Below are positions 51,787-60,085 of a DNA stretch of 64,000 nt, in pieces. Origin of the DNA: Paenibacillus cymbidii (lineage in GTDB: Bacteria > Bacillota > Bacilli > Paenibacillales > NBRC-103111); assembly GCF_004764705.1 (NCBI RefSeq), contig NZ_SHLX01000019.1, forward strand, positions 100,018 to 164,017, read 5' to 3'. The number at the start of each line of letters is the position of its first letter. Position 1 is the stretch's first letter. Under the pieces are notes generated by a model. That model ran no database searches. It was given only the letters and a program-made list of their open reading frames with translations, and was not told where the DNA came from. A program made the position numbers and the translations under genes.

Positions 51787-53952
51787 TCAGCCGCCGAACC
51801 GTTCGGCCAACCGCCGGTAGGCCGGCTCCACCCAACTGGCTTTCAGCCCGTTGGCCAGATCGGGATAATAATGGCAGTCCAGCAGCGGTTCGGTCATTCG
51901 CTCCAGCGCTTCGCCGTACATGCGCGCCCGATCGAACGTTTGCCCGGCCAAATGTTCCTCTCCCCGCTCCAGTAAACGGGTGACGCGAATCAAGGCGTCG
52001 TAAAACTCCATCATCGCGCAGCCGTATGCCAGCCGCATGTCGTCGTCCGCCAGTCGCCGCAGCAAAGCGTCATCCGCTCCGCTGTCGGCCGCCTCCGCCA
52101 ACGTGCGGTCGAGTATTGCCCTGCATTCGCGGAACAGCCGCAGCGTCTCCAGAAAGCTGATGCCTTCGTTCGGATCGGCAGGCCGGCCGTCCTCGTCGCC
52201 GTAAGGCGTGTGAACGAGCGGGAAAAAGCCGTTTCCTTTTTCGAGATAGCCAAAGGACAAAGCGTAGCGGGCATCTCCTTTTTCCTGGTAATGTTTGATG
52301 TATTTCATACCCGCCGACGCCGACTCCAGCTTGTCGTACAAGCCGGCCATCGCATCCGCCGCCGGGCCGTAATAGTTTTGCAGATAACGCCTAGTCCATG
52401 CCGCCGCATCCAGCTGCGGCTCCCACAGCAAACGCAGGTGAAGGCTGTTGATCTGCGCAAGCATGCCCCAGCGTTTGACCGGAATGTGCATATAGTAGAA
52501 ATGCCGCGCGCCCGTTTCGTAATAATAAGGAATGTCGGCGGCGATCCGATCTCCGAACAACAGCGGCATGTTCGCAAAGCTGCTGACATTGTAATATTCG
52601 CCGATGAACAACTCGCCGCGATACGTCCGCTCTTCGCCTTTCGTCCACGATTCGTATTGCCGCACCAGCTTGGCATTCGTTTCGGTACAGCACGAGTCGG
52701 CGAAATCGTGCACGTAACAGCGCTCGATCGGGAAGAAGGTGACCAGGCATCGGCTGTAATCGAAGTCGTCCGGCAGCGGCCGGTCGGGCGCGTCGAGGCA
52801 CTCGTGATAAGCCGCAAAAATCAGCTTGACGTTGCGCTTCAGCCTGCCCGCTTCCCTCGCCTTCGCGATATGACTGCTAAGCTCATGAACAAGCAGCGCC
52901 ATCCGGCGCGTGTAATTGCCTTGGGCGGCACACGCCTCGCATTCGCACCAGACTCCGTTGTCGTACAGCCACACGTCGAGATAATCGAGCCGGCTCCAGG
53001 CGCCGCCGATCAAATCGTCCACGACCCGGCTGCACAGCTCTTCTGTCGCGTCCCGATTGGATGTGCAATAGTTGTCGCCCCAATAGTAGCCTTCTACCTC
53101 CGGATTGTTTCCGGTGCGGAAGCTGCGCTGCCCGCCGATCAGCGCAAACCATTCCGGGTGCGCCTCCGCCGTCGTCGGGCCGCCTTTGCTGGAGGCGTCG
53201 CCCGCTTGATACGGGTACGGCGCCTTTGGGTTCATGAACCGATGCAGCAAATTATGTCCGCCGCCGCCGAGCCGAATCCCCCGTTTCTTCAACCGATGCG
53301 GGCGATCGATTCGGTGAAACAGCGCATAGTTGCACCGATTGCGCGCCGCCCAGGCGATAAGCCGCTCATCCGCGTCGTCGGCGAATTCGGTATAAATGCC
53401 GCGCGTCGTATAGGCGGGCGCGCTTGTTTCGTCGCCTTCCTCAGGGACGAACGGCGTCTCCGCCGGCGGAAATACGGTGCCGCATTCGTCCGGCGCATAC
53501 CAGCGAATGCCCAGTTTCTCCAGCAGCGCGTAGGCGGCGTACAACGTGCCGGTCCGATCGCGGCCGGACAACACCGTGTACCGCACGCCTTCGTGCAGCG
53601 CCGTGCAAATGCGGTAGCTCTCTTCAGGAGCATCCTCGCCGGCACTCACGACGCGGCCGAGCCGCTGCTCGAGCGCCGCCGTCGCCGGATTCGCCGCAGC
53701 GCCGCCAACGAGCAGCAGCCAGTCGCCGGAGGCGGCCTCCGCGATTTCAGTCAGCACGACTTCGCAGTCTGTCCGGCTGACAATCGAGGGCAACCGCAGC
53801 AAGTGATCGTAAAGCTCCACCGCGGCAAAACAGGTCGTACAGACGGCGCTTTCGGGATTGGCGTCGTCCCACCAGTCGATCGTTTCCTCTGCGCCTGCGG
53901 CACTGCGAATACCTGCGAAGCTTCCTTTATCGGCTACAATAACGATACGCAT
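51787..53952 (-). CDS. DUF4838-type glycoside-hydrolase-like protein
   Basis: 721 residues from ATG 53952 with GGAGAGGAGAACGG upstream. N-terminal GH20b-like beta domain (1-150, with AAYALLEKLGIRWYAPDE), then a TIM-barrel-like region typical of DUF4838: HPEWFALIGGQRSF, DYLDVWLYDNGVWCECEACA, ELFIGEYYNVSSFANMP. Two Cys clusters stand out: CECEAC near 352 and CYVHDFADSCC near 425. Members of this family lie beside sugar transporters and are taken for intracellular glycosidases of unknown specificity. Its start is 36 bases after the permease and it continues the operon. Confidence 0.8.
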   Translation of the reverse strand: MRIVIVADKGSFAGIRSAAGAEETIDWWDDANPESAVCTTCFAAVELYDHLLRLPSIVSRTDCEVVLTEIAEAASGDWLLLVGGAAANPATAALEQRLGRVVSAGEDAPEESYRICTALHEGVRYTVLSGRDRTGTLYAAYALLEKLGIRWYAPDECGTVFPPAETPFVPEEGDETSAPAYTTRGIYTEFADDADERLIAWAARNRCNYALFHRIDRPHRLKKRGIRLGGGGHNLLHRFMNPKAPYPYQAGDASSKGGPTTAEAHPEWFALIGGQRSFRTGNNPEVEGYYWGDNYCTSNRDATEELCSRVVDDLIGGAWSRLDYLDVWLYDNGVWCECEACAAQGNYTRRMALLVHELSSHIAKAREAGRLKRNVKLIFAAYHECLDAPDRPLPDDFDYSRCLVTFFPIERCYVHDFADSCCTETNAKLVRQYESWTKGEERTYRGELFIGEYYNVSSFANMPLLFGDRIAADIPYYYETGARHFYYMHIPVKRWGMLAQINSLHLRLLWEPQLDAAAWTRRYLQNYYGPAADAMAGLYDKLESASAGMKYIKHYQEKGDARYALSFGYLEKGNGFFPLVHTPYGDEDGRPADPNEGISFLETLRLFRECRAILDRTLAEAADSGADDALLRRLADDDMRLAYGCAMMEFYDALIRVTRLLERGEEHLAGQTFDRARMYGEALERMTEPLLDCHYYPDLANGLKASWVEPAYRRLAERFGG

Positions 53953-53987
53953 ATAGTAATCCGTTCTCCTCTCCGAATGCGAAGCGC

Positions 53988-54848
53988 CTACCCTTTGACC
54001 GAGCCGATCAGCGCGCCCTTGACGAAATACTTTTGCAGAAACGGGTAGACGAGCAGAATCGGCAGCGTCGAAACGAGAATCGTCGCGTACTTGAGCGACT
54101 CCTCGATCACAAGCTCGCTTCCCATCCCCTGGCTGACGATGTTGTCCGGCACAACGACCATGTTGCGCAAAATCAGCTGCAGCGGATACAGCTCGGAATC
54201 GCGCAAATACAGCAGCGCCGAATAAAAATTGTTCCAGATGCCCACCGCATAGAACAGCCCGATCGTCGCCAGAATCGGCTTCGACACCGGCAGCACGATG
54301 CGGACGAACAGGCTCAAGTCGTGCAGGCCGTCGATTTTGCCCGCTTCGATCATCTCGACCGGCAGCTGCTCGAAAAACGTCCGCATAATGATCAAGTTCC
54401 ACGTACTGACCGCTCCCGGCAGGATCATCGCCCACATCGTATTGACGAGGCCAAGCTCGTTGACGACGAGAAACGTCGGGATCATGCCGCCGCTGAACAA
54501 GATCGTGAAAATGATGATCAGCATGAATCCTCGGCGGAACAGAAACGTCCGGCGCGAAAGCGCATAAGCGCCCAGCGCGGTGACCAGCAGCGAAATTGTT
54601 GTCCCGAGCGTAACATAAATCAGCGTGTTCCGGTAACCGGACGCGATGCGCGGATCGTTTAACACGATCCGGTACATGTCGACCTGGAATCCTTTTGGTA
54701 TCAGGGAAACGGAACCTTTCATCACGGCCGTATTCGCGCTGAGCGAGACGGCAATCATATGCAGGAACGGGTACAAGGTGACAACGACGACGAACAACAG
54801 CACGATCGTATTAAACACGGCGAACGGCGACCATTTGCGTACAGACAC
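53988..54848 (-). CDS. Sugar ABC transporter permease (LplC/YtcP type)
   Basis: 286 residues from GTG 54848 (GGAGG seven bases ahead). Six hydrophobic segments, EAA-like loop in EAGKIDGLHDLSLFVRIVLPV and the complete ending LQKYFVKGALIGSVKG. Closely related in sequence to the permease at 34711-35583, so the two ABC operons probably arose by duplication. Starts 12 bases after the LplB-type gene. Confidence 0.95.
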   Translation of the reverse strand: MSVRKWSPFAVFNTIVLLFVVVVTLYPFLHMIAVSLSANTAVMKGSVSLIPKGFQVDMYRIVLNDPRIASGYRNTLIYVTLGTTISLLVTALGAYALSRRTFLFRRGFMLIIIFTILFSGGMIPTFLVVNELGLVNTMWAMILPGAVSTWNLIIMRTFFEQLPVEMIEAGKIDGLHDLSLFVRIVLPVSKPILATIGLFYAVGIWNNFYSALLYLRDSELYPLQLILRNMVVVPDNIVSQGMGSELVIEESLKYATILVSTLPILLVYPFLQKYFVKGALIGSVKG

Positions 54849-54860
54849 GGGTCCACCTCC

Positions 54861-55787
54861 TTACCATAAACTCGTTTCGCCGTATTTGCGCGCGAACCGG
54901 TTGGTGACGAACAGAAAGATACAGCTGACGACGCCGAGAAAGACGCCGATTGCCGAAGCATAGCTGTAGTTGCCTCCGGCGATGCCGGTCCGGTATACGT
55001 AGGTTTGGATAATGTCCGCCGTTTCGTACGTGGCCGGGTTGTAGAGCAGAAACACTTTTTCGAATCCGATCTCGAGTATTTTGCCGGTATTCAGGATGAC
55101 GATAATCACAATAACAGGCAGAATGCCGGGCAAGGTTACATGCCGCATTTTCGCCCAGCGGCCGGCGCCGTCGATTTCCGCCGCTTCGTACAGCTGGGGA
55201 TCGATTGCGGTCAGGGCGGCCAAATAAATGATCGTCGCCCAGCCGGTATGCTGCCATATTTCCGATGCGACGTATACGGGCCGGAACAGGGCCGGCAAGC
55301 TCATGAAATTGATCGGCTCGAAACCCAGTGCTTCAATGAGCCGGTTCACTTCGCCGGTTGTCGGCGACAGGAACATGAGCAGCATGCTGGCCACCACAAC
55401 GTTGGAAATAAAGTGCGGCAAGTAGCTGACGGTTTGCACGAACCGTTTGAACATCCGGCTGCGCACCTCGTTGAGCAGCAGCGCGAGCGCGATTGGCGCC
55501 GGAAACTCGAACACCAGCTTGAACACGCCGAGCAGGAACGTATTGCGCAGCACCGGCCAGAAGTCCGGGCTTTCGAGAAACAGCCGGTAGTAGCGCAGTC
55601 CCACCCATTCGCTGGCGAATATGCCGCGGAACATGTTGTAGTTTTTGAACGAAATGACGATGCCCGCAATCGGCAAGTAGTGAAACAGCACGTAGAAGAC
55701 GAAACAAGGCGCAAACATCATCAGCAGCCAGCCGTTCGCCTTCAGCCGCTTGCGCAGGGAGCCGCCGCTCTCCGCCAGGTTGTTCAT
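54861..55787 (-). CDS. Sugar ABC transporter permease (LplB/YteP type)
   Basis: 308 residues, six hydrophobic segments, EAA-like loop in AAEIDGAGRWAKMRHVTLPGI and ending NRFARKYGETSLW. Similar to the permease at 35645-36565 (for example FVLPLL-type NVVVASMLLMFLSPTTG versus NVIVSSMILMFLSPDGG). Forms the channel with the LplC-type partner. Confidence 0.95.
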   Translation of the reverse strand: MNNLAESGGSLRKRLKANGWLLMMFAPCFVFYVLFHYLPIAGIVISFKNYNMFRGIFASEWVGLRYYRLFLESPDFWPVLRNTFLLGVFKLVFEFPAPIALALLLNEVRSRMFKRFVQTVSYLPHFISNVVVASMLLMFLSPTTGEVNRLIEALGFEPINFMSLPALFRPVYVASEIWQHTGWATIIYLAALTAIDPQLYEAAEIDGAGRWAKMRHVTLPGILPVIVIIVILNTGKILEIGFEKVFLLYNPATYETADIIQTYVYRTGIAGGNYSYASAIGVFLGVVSCIFLFVTNRFARKYGETSLW

Positions 55788-55812
55788 GGATAATCCCCTC
55801 TCGGAAAAGAAA

Positions 55813-55851
55813 GATTAGCCTGCCGCCCGCAAGCGGGCGACGAGACTAATC
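55813..55851 (-). promoter_or_regulatory. Nested stem-loop between binding protein and permease genes
   Basis: Inner arms CGCCCGC/GCGGGCG around AA, outer arms GATTAG/CTAATC. It lies 13 bases after the binding-protein stop, matching the loop at 36620-36656 in the other ABC operon. Confidence 0.65.
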
Positions 55852-55864
55852 GTTCGGGTTCCTG

Positions 55865-57421
55865 CTATTTGCCGAGCTTGACGGTTTTCGAACGGTCGTC
55901 GGCTTTTTTGTAAATGTCAAGCAGTTTGTCGGTACCGAGCTTCTTCATTTCCTGCACATAAGCGTCCCACTCCGCCATCGGGCGGGTGCCGAGAATGAAT
56001 TTGGCGATGTTTTCGTCCTTCGCTTTTTTGATCGACTGGCCGGTGAGCGCAAGCGTATCGAGTTCTTCCTTCGTCATCGCGGGAGCAGGCTGCATCTTTT
56101 CCAAATACGGCTGCTGGTCGGCGAACATCTTTTTGCTGGCGTCGGTCAGCATGCTGTTGACGGCCGCCGGGTCCGTCCACTGGTACGAGCCGAGCGTGTT
56201 CAGCCCCGACGTTTTGCGCATCTCCAGCAGGTTGGCATATTTCATCTTCTTGGCACCGTTCGTTTCGGTGTAGTCGACATCCTTTTTGCCCCAGCTGACC
56301 AGGTCGCGGCCCGCTTCGCTGTACATGAAGTCGAGGAAGGCGAGCGCGGCGTCCAGGTTTTTCGTATTGGAAGCTATGCCGTAGCCGTTCTTGAGCACCG
56401 GGTTGCGGTAATACGTTTTCCCTCCGGTCACGCCCGCAAGCGGCGGCAGCCAATTAAGCTTGTACGCCGGGTTCTCCTTCTGCATCGGTTCGTTGAACAG
56501 ATCGATCCGGCCGATATAATCGTACGTGATGAACCCTTTGTCGGTCGACATCAGCTTCTGCCACGCGTTCGTATCGAGCGTTAGCCAGTCGGGCGGCATC
56601 AGCTTCTCGTCATACATTTTTTTGAAAAACTCGACCATCTTCTTGTAATTGTCTTCAATCGGCCCGTAGCGCCATTCGTTGTTCGTATAACTGTAATAAA
56701 CGTCGCCTTTCGTGTCGAAATTGAGCGCGAAGAAAATATCGAGTCCGGTCATACCGTTGCGGTTGGAGAACGGGTAACTGTCCGGGTACAGCTTCTTCAG
56801 TTCTTTGGCCACGTTGTAAATGTCGTCGTAAGTTTTGGGCGGGGTCAAATTGTGCTTCTTGAACAAATCCTCGCGGTACATCATAACGGCCATGCTGCCG
56901 TCCGTATTGCCTTGGTTCGGCATAATATACAACTTGCCGTCAGCCGACAGCGCCGAGCGGGTCAGTTCGGGATATTTCTCGGACCATTTCTTGAAGTTCG
57001 GCATTTTGTCGATATAGTCGAGCACGTTCATCAGCGCGCCCTGCGAGCCGTACCGGTTCGCCATGTCGTAATCGGTCAGGTACATGACGTCGGGCAAATC
57101 TTTCGAGGCGACGATCGTGTTGTACGCTTCCTTCGGATCGTTCGTCGCCACCGACTTCGGCGTGATCGTCACGCCGCTTGCGTCCGAGATATACTTCCAC
57201 ACCGGCCAATCCTTGTTGAACTGGGTGTCGGAATACTCGAACGTGGCGAGGTTCAACTTTAGATCCTTTTTCGGTTCCGCCGTTTTCGCCGGCTCTGTCG
57301 CCTTCGGCGAACCGCTTGCGGGAGCGTTAGTCGCTCCCCCGCTTTCCTTGTTGCCGCTGCATGCCGCGACGAGCGATAGCGTCAGCATCGTCGTAGCCGC
57401 CAACATCAAACCCCTTTTCAT
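55865..57421 (-). CDS. Sugar ABC solute-binding lipoprotein
   Basis: 518 residues with GGGAGGAACCGG upstream. Lipobox signal MKRGLMLAATTMLTLSLVAAC, then a Gly/Ser/Ala/Pro tether. Binding-protein fold of the LipO/YtcQ type: SKDLPDVMYLTDYDMANR near 115, NQGNTDGSMAVMMYREDL near 175 and KLMSTDKGFITYDY near 300. First gene of the second ABC operon. A 17-bp operator shared with the catabolic operon lies 85 bases upstream, so import and catabolism of the substrate may be co-regulated. Confidence 0.93.
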   Translation of the reverse strand: MKRGLMLAATTMLTLSLVAACSGNKESGGATNAPASGSPKATEPAKTAEPKKDLKLNLATFEYSDTQFNKDWPVWKYISDASGVTITPKSVATNDPKEAYNTIVASKDLPDVMYLTDYDMANRYGSQGALMNVLDYIDKMPNFKKWSEKYPELTRSALSADGKLYIMPNQGNTDGSMAVMMYREDLFKKHNLTPPKTYDDIYNVAKELKKLYPDSYPFSNRNGMTGLDIFFALNFDTKGDVYYSYTNNEWRYGPIEDNYKKMVEFFKKMYDEKLMPPDWLTLDTNAWQKLMSTDKGFITYDYIGRIDLFNEPMQKENPAYKLNWLPPLAGVTGGKTYYRNPVLKNGYGIASNTKNLDAALAFLDFMYSEAGRDLVSWGKKDVDYTETNGAKKMKYANLLEMRKTSGLNTLGSYQWTDPAAVNSMLTDASKKMFADQQPYLEKMQPAPAMTKEELDTLALTGQSIKKAKDENIAKFILGTRPMAEWDAYVQEMKKLGTDKLLDIYKKADDRSKTVKLGK

Positions 57422-57505
57422 CTTCCCGGTTCCTCCCTTCGGAATCGTGTTGCCTGATGCGGATCGGTCCGCTGCGACCGGCGCACCGTTTGTCGAGCGC
57501 TTTCA

Positions 57506-57522
57506 TGATATCTGATATATCA
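57506..57522. promoter_or_regulatory. Putative GntR operator, copy 1
   Basis: TGATATCTGATATATCA. Differs at a single base from 63607-63623. It lies 85 bases before the binding-protein gene, near a TATGAT-like -10 on the minus strand. Confidence 0.7.
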
Positions 57523-57647
57523 TAAAACAGCGACACCTGCATCATATCATGCGGTTCCGCCCGTTAACATGCATTGATCCGCCACAATTTATCCTGTAAC
57601 GCATCACTTTTATGCGGTTGTCAAAGAACTGGTTGCCGGACACCGGA

Positions 57648-58421
57648 CTAAATGATGCCGACCGGATTCAGAATCGGCAGCGATACGCCGCGCCCGCCGT
57701 CGACATCGAAAATTTGCCCCGTGACATACCCCGCCTCGGGCAAACAAAGGAACAACACAACTTCGGCGATTTCGCGGTTCGTTCCCATGCGCTTCATTGG
57801 AATAATGTTGCGCCGGGCGTTGTTGGCCGGGGTGTCGGTCTCATACTCCGGGCTGTTCGCAATCGCGCCGGGGCGAATCGCATTCGCGCGAATGCCGCTT
57901 GCCGCCAGTTCGACGGCGAGCGAGCGGGTGAACGCTTCCAGCGCGCCCTTGACGGAGTCGTACACGATCTTGTTATGGTGCGCCTGCACCGTGCCGCACG
58001 TGCTGATGTTTACGATCGCCCCCCGGCCCCGGGCGGCCATCTGCGGCGTCAGCAGCTGCGTTAGCCGGAAAGCGGAGACGAAATTGACGTGCAGCTGCGC
58101 GTCGAACGTCGCCCGAGTGACGCTGCCGTACGACTCGGATATGCTCATGCCGGCGTTGTTGATCAACAGGTCAATCCCGCCGCACAAACGGGACAGCTGC
58201 GTATGGACGGCATCCGGCGCTTCCGGATCGGCCAGGTCGGCGGCAACGCCGAAAGCGCTTCCGCCGGAGGCGCGGATGTCGTCCACGACCGCCGCTACGT
58301 CGGCTTCCTGGCGGCCGTGAATGCCGACCGTGGCGCCTTCGCGCGCGAACACGGCGGCGATTTCGCGGCCGATGCCGCGGGTGGAGCCGGTGATGAACGC
58401 CGTTTTATCGCGAAGTCTCAT
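57648..58421 (-). CDS. Short-chain dehydrogenase/reductase
   Basis: About 257 residues from ATG 58421 (GGGGGAGGCC upstream); the longer frame is inside the preceding gene. Cofactor-binding TGSTRGIGRE (near 12-21), NNAG motif (near 88), Ser in NISTCGT near 139 with the catalytic Tyr and Lys in YDSVKGA (near 152 and 156) and the terminal GRGVS. All SDR catalytic residues are intact. Probably oxidises a sugar or sugar-derived alcohol. Last gene of the six-gene catabolic operon, overlapping gntR by 17 bases. Confidence 0.93.
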   Translation of the reverse strand: MRLRDKTAFITGSTRGIGREIAAVFAREGATVGIHGRQEADVAAVVDDIRASGGSAFGVAADLADPEAPDAVHTQLSRLCGGIDLLINNAGMSISESYGSVTRATFDAQLHVNFVSAFRLTQLLTPQMAARGRGAIVNISTCGTVQAHHNKIVYDSVKGALEAFTRSLAVELAASGIRANAIRPGAIANSPEYETDTPANNARRNIIPMKRMGTNREIAEVVLFLCLPEAGYVTGQIFDVDGGRGVSLPILNPVGII

Positions 58422-59103
58422 GGCCGGCCTCCCCCGCAAGCACATCCCGGATCGTGCGCACGATATGCTGCTTCATCTTCTGCTCCGCCAGCTCCGGATC
58501 GCGGCTGACGATCGCTTCAATAATGGCGCGGTGTTCCTGGAAGCCAAGCGCCATCTCGCTGTCGAATTCGAGCGCGCGCTTGCGGAAGCCCGAGCCGAAT
58601 GCGCTGATTGTCGTCAGGATGTTGACGATCAGCGGATTGCCGCAAGTTTCGCGCACCAGCGCGTGAAACCGCTCGTTGGCGGCCGCCAGCCCGTCGCGGT
58701 TTTTGTTCGCCGCCTTGTCGGACATGTCCGCCAGTACCGATCGAAACCGTTCGCACTCCTCGTCAGTCACCTTGCTGGCCGCAAGCCGGGCCGCCAAGCT
58801 TTCCACCGCTGCGCGCAAATGAAGAATTTCGTTCAGCAGCGTATCGATCGACTCGTTGACGAACGTGCCTTTGCGCGGATGCGTCTTGACCAGTCCTTCG
58901 TACTCGAGAATACGGAACGCCTCTTTGATCGGCGTCGTGCTGATGCCCATTCGCTCCGACAACTCGCGTTCCTTCAAATGATCGCCGGCCTTCAGATAGC
59001 CGGTCGTAATCGCCACCCTTAGCGAATCGAGCACTATGTCGCGAAGCGACTGCACCTTCATCGCAGGGATGGCGAGATGGTCTTCGGATGGCGCTTTTTC
59101 CAT
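58405..59103 (-). CDS. GntR-family (FCD/FadR-type) regulator
   Basis: About 232 residues from ATG 59103, which starts two bases after the previous stop; ATG 59142 is inside that gene. Winged helix at about 25-85: DIVLDSLRVAITTGYLKAGD, then LSERMGISTTPIKEAFRILE. C-terminal FCD domain (about 95-225), all helical, with His residues that bind metal in the family. Sugar acids and their breakdown products are common effectors. It probably binds the two 17-bp sites at 57506-57522 and 63607-63623, controlling its own operon and the ABC transporter. Confidence 0.93.
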   Translation of the reverse strand: MEKAPSEDHLAIPAMKVQSLRDIVLDSLRVAITTGYLKAGDHLKERELSERMGISTTPIKEAFRILEYEGLVKTHPRKGTFVNESIDTLLNEILHLRAAVESLAARLAASKVTDEECERFRSVLADMSDKAANKNRDGLAAANERFHALVRETCGNPLIVNILTTISAFGSGFRKRALEFDSEMALGFQEHRAIIEAIVSRDPELAEQKMKQHIVRTIRDVLAGEAGHETSR

Positions 59104-59105
59104 CG

Positions 59106-60035
59106 TTACTTCATTCCTTTGCTTGCGATTGGTTTGTTCCACCCTTGAAGCACGGCGACAAGCGCCGCCTTGTCCTCGTCGTTCAGCTCGTCTGCCGGCG
59201 GACGGACTACCCCACCATTATAGCCCAAAAGCTTCATCGCTTCCTTCACTACCGATACGTTGATGCCGCTGTCGTATTTGGCCCGCAAGTCCTCGAACGG
59301 CTTGATCGTCTCCCAGATGCGGCGGACCGCCTGCGAATCGTCCTCGCGGAGCGCCTGCAGCATCGCCAGCGACAGCTCAGGCGCCACGTTGACCAGCCCG
59401 GACGTAAAGCCGCGGCTGCCCGCCCGCTGGAAGAACGGCGCCCAGTTTTCGGCAAGCCCGCACACCCAGATGAAATCTTCGCGCGGAAACGAACGGACGG
59501 TTTCGGCGAACAGCAGCACGTCCGGGATCGCATATTTGACGCCGACTACCCACGGACAGTTTTGCAAGTAGGCAAACGTTTTTTTGCCGACGCTGCGCGA
59601 GCGAATATATGGAATAACGGGCATATCGAGCGCTGCAATAATGTCGTCGTAATAACGAACGAGGCCGTCGTCGGTGACGAACGGATGCACCGGCTGGTGG
59701 ATCATCACCGCATCGGCGCCGGCCTGACGGGCGTGGCGTCCAAGCTCGATCGCCGACATGACGTCTTGGCCGATGCCAACGACAATGCTTGCCTCCCCAT
59801 GCGCTTCGCCAGCCACGGTTTCAGTCACGCGAATGCGCTCCTCCTGCGACAGGGCGTAATATTCGCCGGTATTGCCGCACGGCACGATCAATTCCATCCC
59901 CTGCTCCAGCAAAAAGCGAACATTGCGCCGCAGCGCGGTTTCGTCGATCCGGCCCGTCTCCGTTTGGAATGGCGTCACATTGATCGCCGAAATGCCTGCG
60001 AGCCGTTCAGTCAGTTTGTTCGTAGCTTGGATCAT
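59106..60035 (-). CDS. DHDPS-family lyase or dehydratase
   Basis: 309 residues, (beta/alpha)8 fold. The Schiff-base Lys is in VGVKYAIPD (near 163) and the Tyr region in PVIPYIRSRS (near 137). VPCGNTGEYYALS (near 50) is the pyruvate-binding GTTGE-like loop. Similar in context and size to 5-dehydro-4-deoxyglucarate dehydratase (B. subtilis YcbC), which makes 2-oxoglutarate semialdehyde; the neighbouring aldehyde dehydrogenase fits that. It could instead be an aldolase for another keto-deoxy acid. GGAGGAATCGACC precedes the ATG. Confidence 0.9.
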   Translation of the reverse strand: MIQATNKLTERLAGISAINVTPFQTETGRIDETALRRNVRFLLEQGMELIVPCGNTGEYYALSQEERIRVTETVAGEAHGEASIVVGIGQDVMSAIELGRHARQAGADAVMIHQPVHPFVTDDGLVRYYDDIIAALDMPVIPYIRSRSVGKKTFAYLQNCPWVVGVKYAIPDVLLFAETVRSFPREDFIWVCGLAENWAPFFQRAGSRGFTSGLVNVAPELSLAMLQALREDDSQAVRRIWETIKPFEDLRAKYDSGINVSVVKEAMKLLGYNGGVVRPPADELNDEDKAALVAVLQGWNKPIASKGMK

Positions 60036-60085
60036 GGTCGATTCCTCCCGCTTCTTTCAGGTGCTGCGTGAATGACATTTCTTCC

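Noticed and set aside
57596..57624. TTGACA at 57624-57619 as the promoter of the ABC binding-protein gene
   Set aside because: No acceptable -10 follows at 16-18 bases; the real promoter could not be placed with confidence.
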